Shown here: in pieces, positions 25,500-33,857 of the stretch
Layout: each line of letters opens with the position of its first letter
Position numbering within the stretch: the first letter of the stretch is position 1
Source: Chloroflexota bacterium
GTDB lineage: Bacteria; Chloroflexota; Anaerolineae; Anaerolineales; Villigracilaceae
Direction of reading: 5' to 3'
NCBI GenBank assembly: GCA_019873655.1
Contig: JAIOAU010000004.1
Span: 124,001-188,000 of the forward strand
DNA length: 64,000 bases
Translations under genes and position numbers: made by a program
The notes under the pieces: model-generated
Database searches by the model: none
What the model was told of the DNA's origin: nothing
Seen by the model: the letters and a program-made list of their open reading frames with translations, nothing else

Positions 25500-27088
25500 A
25501 CGCTCTCCTTCAACAGGAAATCGCCGTCGTGCAGGATGCCGTCCACGATCGTCCGCAGGGTGGGGTGATTGAGGCTCAGGCGGGCGAGGGCCCCGGCCTT
25601 GAGGTGCACATAGCCGCGCTGACCGGAGGGGGTCAGGAAATCGTTGCAGGGCAGCGAGGTGCGGAACAGTTGATAGTAGAGGAAGCGGCGGGCGTGACGG
25701 CGGTGTTCGGCGGGCGGCGCGAGGCGCTCGGCCTGCAGGAAATCCTCCAGCATCCGCCGGTATTCCTCCACGCTGGAGGGGAAGAAGACGGTCGGATACT
25801 GGGTGAAGCGCGCCTTGCCGGCGCACAAGACCGCCGCGCCGAGAATCGAAGCCTCCAGGCCGATGGTGGAGTTGTAGATCATGACGAACTTGGACCGCTG
25901 AATCAACTCGTAGGAACTCACGTACTGGTCGGAGGGGATGAAGACCAGATTGGGCAGGGCGGTCGCCCGGCGGGCCGCGACCCAGTCGGCCACGCTCTCG
26001 CGGCTGGCCTTGCCGGGACGGGTCTCGTCGGGGTGGGCGCGCAGGACGAAGAGCGTCTCCGGATGCGCCCGGACGACCTCCAGCACCAGGTCGAGCCAGG
26101 TGAACATGTCGGGGAAGAGGACGTTGGAGTGCGGCTGGCTGGTGTCGAAGATGACGTTGGTGAAGACCGGCACGATCTGGCGGAAGGCGGCCGCCTTTTC
26201 GAGAAAGGCGGCGTCCAGGCCGCGCATTTCCGGCCAGAACTGGATGCCGGCCATGGTGAAGCGGCCCTGGAAGCGCTGCTCCAGGTAGGCGTCCAGGCGG
26301 GCGTTCTGGGCCGGGCTGAGGTCGAAGGAGTCGGGGATGGCGATGGGGTAGGCGGTCGCCTCGCCGAGGGTGAAGTAGGCGCTGAGGGGCTGCAGGCCGA
26401 CCTCGTGGGTCGCCGTACGGATGCCGCGCCGCCGGGCCAGGAAGGCGGCGGTCGCTTCGGGGAAGAACTGGCCGTTGAAGACCACCACCGCCTGCGGGTC
26501 GGTTTCGTCGAGCAGGCGCTCGAAGGCGCGCGCCACGCTCCAGGCCGAGAGGAGGAACTGGCGGAAGAGGAAACGGGTCGCTTCGTCATCGGCCAAATGA
26601 TGGCGGCGCAAGCGCCAGCGGACCGAGGGCAGGACCAGCGCGCCGAGCGGAATCCCCTCGTGGGCGACCTGGGCCAGTTCGTCCACCGAGAGCGGTTCGA
26701 GGCGGGCGGCCAGGGCGGGGTCGGGCTGGTAGCCGAAGAAGCGGGTCGGCGCGCCGACGGCCTGGACGGAACTCTGGCGGATGCACAGGCGGCAGGGCGG
26801 CGGCGACTCGGGGCGGTCGGGGTCGGCGCCCAGCACGCAGCGGGTCATGCCGGCGCGGCAGACGAAGTGGACGACCGGGGTTCCGGTCAGCCGCACCGCC
26901 CAGGCGGCCAGCAGCGAAAAGGCGGCGTTGAGGCTGAGTTCGTCGAGGCGGGTGGAGGCGTGGAAGAAGATCACCGGCCGCGCCCCGCGCCGGGGACGGG
27001 CGCGCAGGGCCAGCGCAGCCGAGAAGAGCGCCAGGCGTCCCTTGCCGCGCCAGAAATTCTGCAGCCGCCGGAGAGACCAGGCTCCCAT
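25496..27088 (-). CDS. Capsule-synthesis-like GT-B protein with a cysteine cluster
   Basis: A 530-residue protein related to the Capsule_synth/KpsS and surface-carbohydrate families. The C-terminal domain holds LFVLRAHPDETRPGKA, FIPSDQYVSSYELIQRSKFV and YNSTIGLEASILGAAVLC, the last being the sugar-nucleotide site of these GT-B enzymes. An N-terminal segment (about residues 77-105) has four cysteines, CRAGMTRCVLG and PPPCRLCIRQS, that could bind a metal; this is uncommon in the family. It starts 1 base after the NeuB stop and is followed by the second DUF115-type gene. It may transfer a CMP-activated sugar acid, as KpsC/KpsS do with Kdo. That is inference. Confidence 0.7.
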   Translation of the reverse strand: MGAWSLRRLQNFWRGKGRLALFSAALALRARPRRGARPVIFFHASTRLDELSLNAAFSLLAAWAVRLTGTPVVHFVCRAGMTRCVLGADPDRPESPPPCRLCIRQSSVQAVGAPTRFFGYQPDPALAARLEPLSVDELAQVAHEGIPLGALVLPSVRWRLRRHHLADDEATRFLFRQFLLSAWSVARAFERLLDETDPQAVVVFNGQFFPEATAAFLARRRGIRTATHEVGLQPLSAYFTLGEATAYPIAIPDSFDLSPAQNARLDAYLEQRFQGRFTMAGIQFWPEMRGLDAAFLEKAAAFRQIVPVFTNVIFDTSQPHSNVLFPDMFTWLDLVLEVVRAHPETLFVLRAHPDETRPGKASRESVADWVAARRATALPNLVFIPSDQYVSSYELIQRSKFVMIYNSTIGLEASILGAAVLCAGKARFTQYPTVFFPSSVEEYRRMLEDFLQAERLAPPAEHRRHARRFLYYQLFRTSLPCNDFLTPSGQRGYVHLKAGALARLSLNHPTLRTIVDGILHDGDFLLKESV

Positions 27089-27089
27089 C

Positions 27090-27980
27090 TCAGTCTTCGG
27101 CCTCCGGGATGACGCGGCGCAGTTTGCGCAGGGAGGGCAGTTCGCTCTCGTAGACGCGCTTCACGCCGTCGCCGAGGGCGGCCTCGGTGACGCGGATGTA
27201 CTTGACCAGGCGCTCGAATCCGCCCGGCTCGACCGAGGCGGCCTGGTCGCTGCCCCACATGGCGCGGTCGAGGGTGAGATGGCGCTCGACCATGCAGGCG
27301 CCCAGCGCCACCGCCACCGCCGACGGCACCAGCCCGACCTCGTGGCCGGAGTAGCCGATCGGCGTTTCGGGGAATTCGCGGCGCAGGGTCTCGATCATGC
27401 GCAGGTTCAACTCGTCCGGCTCGCAGGGATAGGTGCTGGTGCAATGCATGACGACCAGGTCATGGCGGCCCAAGACCTCGACGGCCCGGTGAATCTGCTC
27501 CATGGTGGACATGCCGGTCGAGAGGACGACCGGCTTGCCGGTGCGGCGCACGTAGCGCAGCAGATTGTGGTCGGTCAGCGAGGCGGAGGGGATTTTGTAG
27601 GCGGGCGTCTCGAACTGTTCCATGAAGTCCACCGAGGGTTCGTCCCAAACCGAGACCAGCCAGGGAATGCCCTTGAGGCGGCAGTAGCGGTCGATCTCGC
27701 GGTATTCGGCCTCGCCGAATTCCACTTTGCGGCGGTATTCCAGGTAGGTGATGTAGCCCCAGGGCGTCTCGCGCATCTGCTTTTGCTGCTCGGGGGGCGT
27801 GCAGATTTCGGGGGTGCGCTTCTGGAATTTGACCGCGTCCACCCCGGCGTGGACGGCGGCGTCGATCATCTGCTTGGCGATTTCGAGGTCGCCGTTGTGG
27901 TTGATGCCAATCTCGGCGATTATGAAGGCGGGGTGGCCGTCGCCGACGAGTCGGTTGCCGATTTTGATTTCGCGTGACAT
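27090..27980 (-). CDS. neuB: NeuB-family nonulosonate synthase lacking the SAF domain
   Basis: A 296-residue aldol-type synthase that condenses phosphoenolpyruvate with a hexose or hexosamine to make a nine-carbon keto-sugar acid. FIIAEIGINHNGDLEIAKQM, AVKFQKRTP, PAYKIPSASLTDH, VVLSTGMSTMEQI, YPCEPDELNLR, IGYSGHEVG and VERHLTLDR are the TIM-barrel motifs. NeuB proteins are usually about 340-350 residues with a C-terminal antifreeze-like SAF domain. Here the chain ends at PSLRKLRRVIPEAED, just where SAF would begin. AGGAG stands 6 bases before the ATG. The next upstream gene is a cytidylyltransferase-phosphatase fusion, which suggests the product is first made as a 9-phosphate. Confidence 0.9.
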   Translation of the reverse strand: MSREIKIGNRLVGDGHPAFIIAEIGINHNGDLEIAKQMIDAAVHAGVDAVKFQKRTPEICTPPEQQKQMRETPWGYITYLEYRRKVEFGEAEYREIDRYCRLKGIPWLVSVWDEPSVDFMEQFETPAYKIPSASLTDHNLLRYVRRTGKPVVLSTGMSTMEQIHRAVEVLGRHDLVVMHCTSTYPCEPDELNLRMIETLRREFPETPIGYSGHEVGLVPSAVAVALGACMVERHLTLDRAMWGSDQAASVEPGGFERLVKYIRVTEAALGDGVKRVYESELPSLRKLRRVIPEAED

Positions 27981-28000
27981 AGGGTCTCCTGTAAAAAAGG

Positions 28001-28072
28001 TTTGCATCGAATGATACGAATTGAATATTTTGTGCATCGAATGGCGCGAATTGTACGAAGCGGAATGATTCG
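28001..28072. repeat. CATCGAATG-family repeat in front of neuB
   Basis: Two units with GCATCGAATG at 28004 and 28034 (30 bases apart), each followed by CGAATT. They match the longer array at 45979-46238. Both arrays lie directly upstream of a neuB gene, within about 30 bases of its ribosome binding site. Confidence 0.85.
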
Positions 28073-28078
28073 TGCAAA

Positions 28079-29311
28079 TTACGGCCGGGCGGCCAGTCTG
28101 GCCAGAATCATCTCGCACATTTCGCGCAGCGCGCCCTGACCGCCGGCGGCGCGCAGGACGTAATCGGCGGCGCGGCGCACCTCGGGGTAGGCGTCGGCGA
28201 CGGCCACGGCCCAGCCGACGACCTCGAAGCAGGGCAGGTCGTTGACGTCGTTGCCGAGGTAGATGACCTCGGCCGGGTCCAGGCCGCGCTCGTTCAGCAG
28301 GGCGCGCAGGGCCTCGCCCTTGCCGTGAATGCCGACGCCGTGAACCGCCTGGACGCCCATCTTGCGAGCGCGGGCGGCGACGACCGGATTCGGCTCGGAC
28401 GAGAGAATCAACATCTCGACGCCGCGCCGCTCCAGTTCGCGCAGGTACATCGAGTCGGAGCGGTTGGCGGCCACCATCTCGCGGCCGGTCTCGTCGGTCC
28501 AGACGCGGTTGTCGGTCAGGACGCCGTCGAAGTCGCAGACGAGCAGGCGAATCCGCTCGGGCATCGGGCGGCGCGGGGCGGGGGTCACGATGTCCAGCCC
28601 GCTCCAGGCCAGGGCTTCGTAGCGCGCCCAGTCCTGGAGGTTGTCGATGTCCACCGTGTAACGCGGGTCGATGATCAGGGGGTAGACGACCTCGCCGGTC
28701 AGGGAATGTTTCTGGCGGATGGAGGCGGCGCGGATGGCGTCGATGTGGCCGGTCTGCCAGTAGGTGGGCGGCAGGGATTGGCGCGGGGCGTTGTAGGGTT
28801 CGGCCACGCCCTCCAGGCTGAGAAGGGGGCGCATCGGACGGTCGGGGCCGTCCACCCGCCACATCTTGAAGGGATTTTGGGCCGAGGGCACCACGCCGCG
28901 CACGCAGTCGGCGTCGGGATGGGCGCGCAGGAGGCGCACGGCCTCGTCCACCAGGCCGCGCGGGCGGATGGGCGAAGTGGGGCGCAATTGTACCACCACT
29001 TCCGGATGGTAATCCTCGTGCTCGGCCAGCCAGTCGAGGGCGTGCTCGAAGACCGGCAGGTCGGTGGTGTCGTCGCGGGCCAGTTCGGCGGGGCGCAGGA
29101 AGGGGGTCTCGGCCCCGAAGGCGCGGGCGACGGCGGCGATCTCCTCGTCGTCGGTGCTGACCAGGACGCGCGTCACCGTCTGCGCCTGGCGGGCGGCGGC
29201 GATGCTCCAGGCGATGAGCGGGTATCCGGCAAAGTCGCGGATGTTCTTGCGCGGGATGCCCTTCGAGCCGCCGCGCGCCGGAATGAGAGCCAGAACAGAA
29301 TCAGGGTTCAT
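28079..29311 (-). CDS. CMP-nonulosonate synthetase fused to a KdsC-like HAD phosphatase
   Basis: A 410-residue two-domain enzyme. Residues 1-235 are an acylneuraminate cytidylyltransferase: LALIPARGGSKGIPRKNIRD, VLVSTDDEEIAAVA, VVQLRPTSPIRP, YWQTGHIDAIR and VDIDNLQDW. Residues 253-410 are a HAD phosphatase of the KdsC type: LLVCDFDGVLTDN with Asp260/Asp262, then LSSEPNPVVAARA and YLGNDVNDLPCFEVV. The second domain should remove the phosphate from a nonulosonate-9-phosphate and the first then activates the sugar with CTP. The same order of domains is known from vertebrate CMP-sialate synthetase. The start at 29311 lies 4 bases after the GT-C gene stop. Confidence 0.92.
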   Translation of the reverse strand: MNPDSVLALIPARGGSKGIPRKNIRDFAGYPLIAWSIAAARQAQTVTRVLVSTDDEEIAAVARAFGAETPFLRPAELARDDTTDLPVFEHALDWLAEHEDYHPEVVVQLRPTSPIRPRGLVDEAVRLLRAHPDADCVRGVVPSAQNPFKMWRVDGPDRPMRPLLSLEGVAEPYNAPRQSLPPTYWQTGHIDAIRAASIRQKHSLTGEVVYPLIIDPRYTVDIDNLQDWARYEALAWSGLDIVTPAPRRPMPERIRLLVCDFDGVLTDNRVWTDETGREMVAANRSDSMYLRELERRGVEMLILSSEPNPVVAARARKMGVQAVHGVGIHGKGEALRALLNERGLDPAEVIYLGNDVNDLPCFEVVGWAVAVADAYPEVRRAADYVLRAAGGQGALREMCEMILARLAARP

Positions 29312-29315
29312 AGAA

Positions 29316-31328
29316 TCACCGGTGAGGATAACGGTAGAGGGTGTAATCGCCAAACTCGTCGAGCGGTTCGATACGGCGGGCGAACATCTGTTGATAGGGG
29401 TCGGTCTCGGTCAGAACGACCGGATGGCCGAAGACGTAGTCCAGGCCGAGGCAGTCGAGGAACTGGTCGCCGCGGCCGGCGCGCAGGCTGTGGAAGTACT
29501 CCGGGCTGTTGATGAGGCCGTCCAGGTTGACGACGACCCGGTCTTCGATGAAATAGCCCATCGCGCCGCTGCCGGTCAGGCCGATCAGCGACCCCGGTTC
29601 GGTGTGGGCCTCGAGGTAGCGGACGTAGGTAAAGTATTCGTGCTCGTCCGCCGGCCGGACGGGGAAACGGCGGACGGTCATGGCCGTAAACGAGGCCAGC
29701 ACGCCGACGAACAGGACGGCCAGCAGGCCGTTCCAGGCCAGCCGGCGCGCCGCCCCATCCCGCGCCAGCAGCAGGCGCAAACTCTCGAGCAGCAGGGCCG
29801 CCAGCGTCACCGTGAAAAGCATCTCGCCGATCCAGTACCAGGTACGAATATGGACGTAACTGGTGGCGGTGTAACTGAAGATGTGGGCGCACAGGCCGAG
29901 GCCCCAGGCAAACAGCCCCATCTCGCCCGCCGCCTGGCCGAACCATCGGCGATTCGGATAGATCAGGGCCGCCGCCAGCCCGGCCAACACCAGCAGGCCG
30001 GGGAGGAAAGCCAGATCAGCGGGGAGGAGACGGGAGGCGATGGCCTCCAGCCATTCGAACGGCGAGAGGGCCAGCAACCAGGGGCCGCGCGCCCCGAAGC
30101 CCAGCAGGGCCGCCAGGTCGCGGCGCGGCGCGCCGTAGAGGGTGAACGGCAGTTCGCCCCACCAGCGCTTGACCTGCCCGCTGACCGGCGTCCACAGGCC
30201 GACGGCCGCGTGACTCCACAACAGGTAGCCGCCCAGCAGGACGGTCACGGGGGCCAGACAGACCGCCGCCCGCTGGAAGGTCTCCTTCCAGAACGACCGC
30301 GCCGCGGTCGTCTCCCCCGGCGAGGGGACGGCCAGCAGACGAATCAGCAGACTGCCGCCGAAGACCAGCGCCCCGGCGATGGGAATCACCGAGCGGGGCA
30401 GCGACTCGAAGACGCCCAGGCGCTGCAAAGCGAGGAGCACGCCGCCGAGGACGAACGTCGCTGCCAGGACGGCAACCGCCAGGGCGCGGACTTGCCTCCC
30501 GCGGCCGCCCGCCCCGGCCGGGCGGTAGAGTCCGAGCGCCAGAAAGGCCAGCGGATAGAGCAGGAAACCCAGCCCCACCAGCCAGGGGAGCGAGACGCTG
30601 TTCTGGAGGTACACCGCCCCCGCTTCCAGGCGGATGTAGTAGGCCAGCAGCCCGGCCAGGAAGACGACGCCCAGGTCGCCGATCAGCGCCGTCCGCAAGA
30701 AGCGGCCATAGGGGGCCAGGACCGCCCAGGCGCACAGGATCAGGACGAGGAAGATGTTGTCGAGGCGGGCCAGGACGGCCAGGCCGCCCGCCAGGCCGAC
30801 GAGCGCCAGGCGGCGCGGCGAGATTTGCGCCTCGGTCGCCAGAGACGCCAGCCAGACGAGAGTCAGGGCGTTGACGGCGCTCTCCAGTCCCTGCTGGGCG
30901 ACGACGCCGTGGATGGGCGGGGCGAAGACCCAGACGACCGCCGCCAGCGCCGCCACCCAGCCCGAAACCGCCCGCCGCAGCAGACGCGCCAGCAGGACGC
31001 CCGTCCCGGCGTGGAGCAGCGAGGCGACGACCACCAGGACGCGCAGCGGCAGAATCAGGTCGAAGCGGGCCAGGGCGAAGACCGGCAGGCAGATCAGCAT
31101 CCAGAGCGGATGGAAGCCGTTGGTCGGGTTGATTCCGTCGAAGGTCAGGCCGCGGCCGGCGACCACATTTTCGGCGACCTTGTAATAGTAGAAGGCGTCG
31201 TCGCTGGAGTACCAGTTGAGCAGACTGTCGGCAGGCAGGAGGGCCACGTAGAGGCCGGCAGCCAGGCCGAGGGTCAGCAGGCCGATTTCGAACCAGCGGG
31301 GGGCGAGTCGCTTCCAGTCCATCTTCAT
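29316..31328 (-). CDS. GT-C membrane glycosyltransferase (ArnT/DUF2029-like)
   Basis: A 670-residue membrane protein with about twelve helices. The first outer loop carries SLLNWYSSDDAFYYYKVAEN and GINPTNGFHPLWM; the paired acidic residues are the catalytic mark of GT-C enzymes that use polyprenyl-phosphate sugars. The soluble C-terminal part (about 555-670) includes YLEAHTEPGSLIGLTGSGA and NLDGLINSPEYFHSL, common in this group. It would work on the outer face of the membrane. It lies 3 bases after an SDR gene and 4 bases before the synthetase-phosphatase fusion. Confidence 0.85.
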   Translation of the reverse strand: MKMDWKRLAPRWFEIGLLTLGLAAGLYVALLPADSLLNWYSSDDAFYYYKVAENVVAGRGLTFDGINPTNGFHPLWMLICLPVFALARFDLILPLRVLVVVASLLHAGTGVLLARLLRRAVSGWVAALAAVVWVFAPPIHGVVAQQGLESAVNALTLVWLASLATEAQISPRRLALVGLAGGLAVLARLDNIFLVLILCAWAVLAPYGRFLRTALIGDLGVVFLAGLLAYYIRLEAGAVYLQNSVSLPWLVGLGFLLYPLAFLALGLYRPAGAGGRGRQVRALAVAVLAATFVLGGVLLALQRLGVFESLPRSVIPIAGALVFGGSLLIRLLAVPSPGETTAARSFWKETFQRAAVCLAPVTVLLGGYLLWSHAAVGLWTPVSGQVKRWWGELPFTLYGAPRRDLAALLGFGARGPWLLALSPFEWLEAIASRLLPADLAFLPGLLVLAGLAAALIYPNRRWFGQAAGEMGLFAWGLGLCAHIFSYTATSYVHIRTWYWIGEMLFTVTLAALLLESLRLLLARDGAARRLAWNGLLAVLFVGVLASFTAMTVRRFPVRPADEHEYFTYVRYLEAHTEPGSLIGLTGSGAMGYFIEDRVVVNLDGLINSPEYFHSLRAGRGDQFLDCLGLDYVFGHPVVLTETDPYQQMFARRIEPLDEFGDYTLYRYPHR

Positions 31329-31331
31329 GTC

Positions 31332-32162
31332 TCACCAGGCGGTCCAGCCGCCGTCCACGATGAGATTGCCGCCGGTCATGTAGGAGGAGGCGTCGGAGGC
31401 CAGGAAGAGCAGGGCGCCGTTCATCTCGTCCTTGCGCGCCATCCGCCCGAGGATGGTCTTGGCCGAGTAGTTGGCGACGAAGGTCTCATCGTGGTTGTTG
31501 TAGACGCCGCCGGGGGTCAGGGCGTTGACGCGGATTTCAGTGCCCATGTAGTAGGCGGCCAGGTACTTGGTGAAGCCGAGCACGCCGGCCTTGGTGACGG
31601 TGTAATAGACCGGCTTGTAGGCCAGGCGCTTGCCGTCTTTGATGTAGATGCGCTGGTCGGGGCCGTTCAGGCCGTAGGTGGAGCAGATGTTGATGATGCT
31701 GCCCTTCTTGCCCTGGGCCAGCATCGGCTTGACGCAGGCCTGGGTGACCAGGAACATGCCGGTCAGGTTGACGTCCAGGGCGGCCCGCCACTGCTCGAGG
31801 GGGTAGTCCTCGAAAGCGCCGGGGGTCAGGCCGCGCGCCAGGGCTTCGGGGTCGAACTTGGGATCGAGGGCGGCCGAGTTGACCAGGATGTCGAGGCGGC
31901 CGAAAGCGTCCAGGGTCGCCTCGACCAGGGCGGCGCAGGAGGCCGGGTCGGCGACGTTGAGGGGGAACGACATCGCCCGATGACCGGCCGCGCCCAGGGC
32001 GCGCGCCGTCTCCTCGGCCGGACCCGCCGCCAGGTCGGCGACGACGACCGCCGCGCCGGCCTCGGCCAGGGTGCGGCAGAACTCGCGGCCGAGTTGCCCC
32101 GCCCCGCCGGTGACGACCGCGACGCGGTCTTTGAGGCTGAATTTATCGAAGATGGTGCTCAT
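31332..32162 (-). CDS. SDR oxidoreductase, PtmA-like
   Basis: A 276-residue classical SDR: VAVVTGGAGQLGREFCRTLA for the cofactor, NSAALDPKFD, Ser in INICSTYG, and Tyr/Lys in YTVTKAGVLGFTKYLAAYY. An Asp after the second strand (VVVADLAAG) points to NAD. The start MSTIFDKFSLKDRVAVVTGG resembles PtmA-type proteins of legionaminic-acid loci. The neighbours (Gfo/Idh/MocA oxidoreductase, hexapeptide acyltransferase, NeuB, synthetase fusion) fit a shared pathway to a CMP-nonulosonate. The exact oxidation step is not known to me. Confidence 0.87.
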   Translation of the reverse strand: MSTIFDKFSLKDRVAVVTGGAGQLGREFCRTLAEAGAAVVVADLAAGPAEETARALGAAGHRAMSFPLNVADPASCAALVEATLDAFGRLDILVNSAALDPKFDPEALARGLTPGAFEDYPLEQWRAALDVNLTGMFLVTQACVKPMLAQGKKGSIINICSTYGLNGPDQRIYIKDGKRLAYKPVYYTVTKAGVLGFTKYLAAYYMGTEIRVNALTPGGVYNNHDETFVANYSAKTILGRMARKDEMNGALLFLASDASSYMTGGNLIVDGGWTAW

Positions 32163-32166
32163 GAGT

Positions 32167-32853
32167 TCACTCCTTTGGATTGCGTTCGCGCCGCCAGGTG
32201 ATGCCTTCCTTGATGACGCCGGCCGGGTTGCCGGCCAGGATGACGCCCGGCGGGCAGGATTTGGTCACCACCGCGCCGGCGGCGATGACGGAGTCGCGCC
32301 CGATCTCGACGCCCTTCAAGACGATAGCGTGGGCGGCGATCCAGACGTGATCGCCGATGACGATGTCGCGGGCCGGGTTGAGGCGCTGGCCGCTGGCGGC
32401 GTCGAGGATGGCGTGGCTGTCGCTGGCGCGGAGTTCGATGTCGTTGGCGAACATGCAGTCGCGGCCGATGACCACCTTCGTGCCGGGTTCGTCCACCACG
32501 ATGTGGGCCTCGACCATGGTGGTGTTGTCGCCGATTTCGAGCCGGCCGTTCTCGTCCTCGAACCAGAAGACGCCGCCGCGGCTGACGCGGCAGTTGCGGC
32601 CGAAGATCAGTCGGTGGCCCGAACCGCGCATGCGGACCTTCAGATGAGCGAGGTAACTGCCCTCGCCGACGATGATTTCATTGTCGTCGCCGACGATGTC
32701 CAGTTCGACGCGGATGAGCGTCGCCCCCTCGGCCTGCAGGCGGTTGCCGCGCCCGCGGATGAGCGGCAGGACCGGGCCGCCGAAGGTCTGCCAAAAGCGG
32801 TGGCCCCAAGAGGGAAAGTATTTCAGCAAAAAGCGCAAGACGAAGGCGGACAT
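32167..32853 (-). CDS. Left-handed beta-helix acyltransferase (hexapeptide repeat)
   Basis: A 228-residue WbbJ/CysE-type acyltransferase. Imperfect hexapeptide turns run from about residue 60 to 210, ending in IVIGDHVWIAAHAIVLKGVE and DSVIAAGAVVTKSCPPGVI. The catalytic His is probably in DSHAILDA or in the DHVWI turn. It should O-acetylate or N-acetylate a sugar using acetyl-CoA. A hydrophobic N-terminus (FVLRFLLKYFPSW) may bind the membrane. It is 4 bases from the SDR gene and 5 from the Gfo/Idh/MocA gene. Confidence 0.88.
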   Translation of the reverse strand: MSAFVLRFLLKYFPSWGHRFWQTFGGPVLPLIRGRGNRLQAEGATLIRVELDIVGDDNEIIVGEGSYLAHLKVRMRGSGHRLIFGRNCRVSRGGVFWFEDENGRLEIGDNTTMVEAHIVVDEPGTKVVIGRDCMFANDIELRASDSHAILDAASGQRLNPARDIVIGDHVWIAAHAIVLKGVEIGRDSVIAAGAVVTKSCPPGVILAGNPAGVIKEGITWRRERNPKE

Positions 32854-32858
32854 TCTTC

Positions 32859-33857
32859 TCAGTCCTCTCCTCTCAGGGGAATCAGGCGTCCTTCCGCCGC
32901 CGACTGCAAAGCCGCCAGCGAGAGGCGCAGGGCGGCCAGGCCGTCGTCCAGGGTGCAGAGCGGCTGGGCTTGGCGGCGCGCCACCGCCAGGAAATGGCGC
33001 ATTTCTTCGAGGAACATGACGTTGCGCTCGAAGTCCGGCGGGGCGGGGTAGTCCTCCCAGGTCTTGCTCGCCGGCAGGTAGCGGCGCAGCAGGCCGCTGG
33101 CGTTGTCCCAGGTCAGCGTCCCTTCGCTACCGATGATCTCCCAGCGGTGACTCGGCGGCTGCTGAATCATGTTGAGGTGAATGCTGCCCAGCGCGCCGCT
33201 GGCGAAGCGCAGGCCGATCTCGGCCGTGTCGTCCACGTCCACGCCCAGGCCGCCGAGGGTGTCGGCGAAAGCCCAGAGCGAAGCGACCGGCCCGACCAGC
33301 CAGGGGATGTAGTCGAGCGAGTGGCATTGGGTCAGCACGACGCCGCCGCCCAGGTCGGCGCGGGCGGCGTAGCCCTGGCGGTAGTCCTCCCAGGGATGCC
33401 AGGCGGGGAGGTACTCGCCGAAGTGGACGCGCGCCGCCAGGACGCGGCCGATGGCCCCCTCGGCGAGGAGTTGGCGCGCCTTCTGCAGGGTGGGATGGAA
33501 GCGGAACTGAAAGCCGACCAGGATGGGGCTGCCGCTGCGCGCCGCCGCGGCGGCCAGGTCGTCCACCCGCGCCAGGGAGTGCGAGACCGGCTTTTCGAGC
33601 AGGATGGCGCAGCCCGCCTCGGCGGCCGGGATGGCGACGTCGAGGTGCAGAGCGGTCGGGTTGGAGACGATGACGGCGTCCGGTTTGCGGGCCAGGGCGG
33701 CGCGCAGGTCGGTCTCGACCGGCAGGCCGGCCAGTTCGTCGTCCGGCAGGGTGGCGCGGCCGGTGCGGTAGAGCAGGATGTCGTCCTCGCCCAGGGCGCG
33801 CAGGTTGCGCAGGTGACGGCGTCCGATGGAACCGAGTCCGGCGATCAGGAATTTCAT
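32859..33857 (-). CDS. Gfo/Idh/MocA family oxidoreductase
   Basis: A 332-residue NAD(P)-dependent sugar dehydrogenase. The N-terminal Rossmann domain begins FLIAGLGSIGRRHLRNLRAL. The hallmark EKPVSHS (Lys in the catalytic position) appears near residue 97. GGGVVLTQCHSLDYIPWLVG carries the His/Asp pair of the active site. Such enzymes oxidise or reduce ring carbons of nucleotide or free sugars. PtmF of legionaminate loci is, as I recall, of this type. The start at 33857 overlaps the upstream stop by 4 bases. Confidence 0.88.
   Translation of the reverse strand: MKFLIAGLGSIGRRHLRNLRALGEDDILLYRTGRATLPDDELAGLPVETDLRAALARKPDAVIVSNPTALHLDVAIPAAEAGCAILLEKPVSHSLARVDDLAAAAARSGSPILVGFQFRFHPTLQKARQLLAEGAIGRVLAARVHFGEYLPAWHPWEDYRQGYAARADLGGGVVLTQCHSLDYIPWLVGPVASLWAFADTLGGLGVDVDDTAEIGLRFASGALGSIHLNMIQQPPSHRWEIIGSEGTLTWDNASGLLRRYLPASKTWEDYPAPPDFERNVMFLEEMRHFLAVARRQAQPLCTLDDGLAALRLSLAALQSAAEGRLIPLRGED

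Noticed and set aside
29064-32201. A 1045-codon open frame on the plus strand
   Set aside because: It is the antisense shadow of four GC-rich minus-strand genes with clear families; its translation is full of Gln, Gly, Arg and Ala runs and matches no family.
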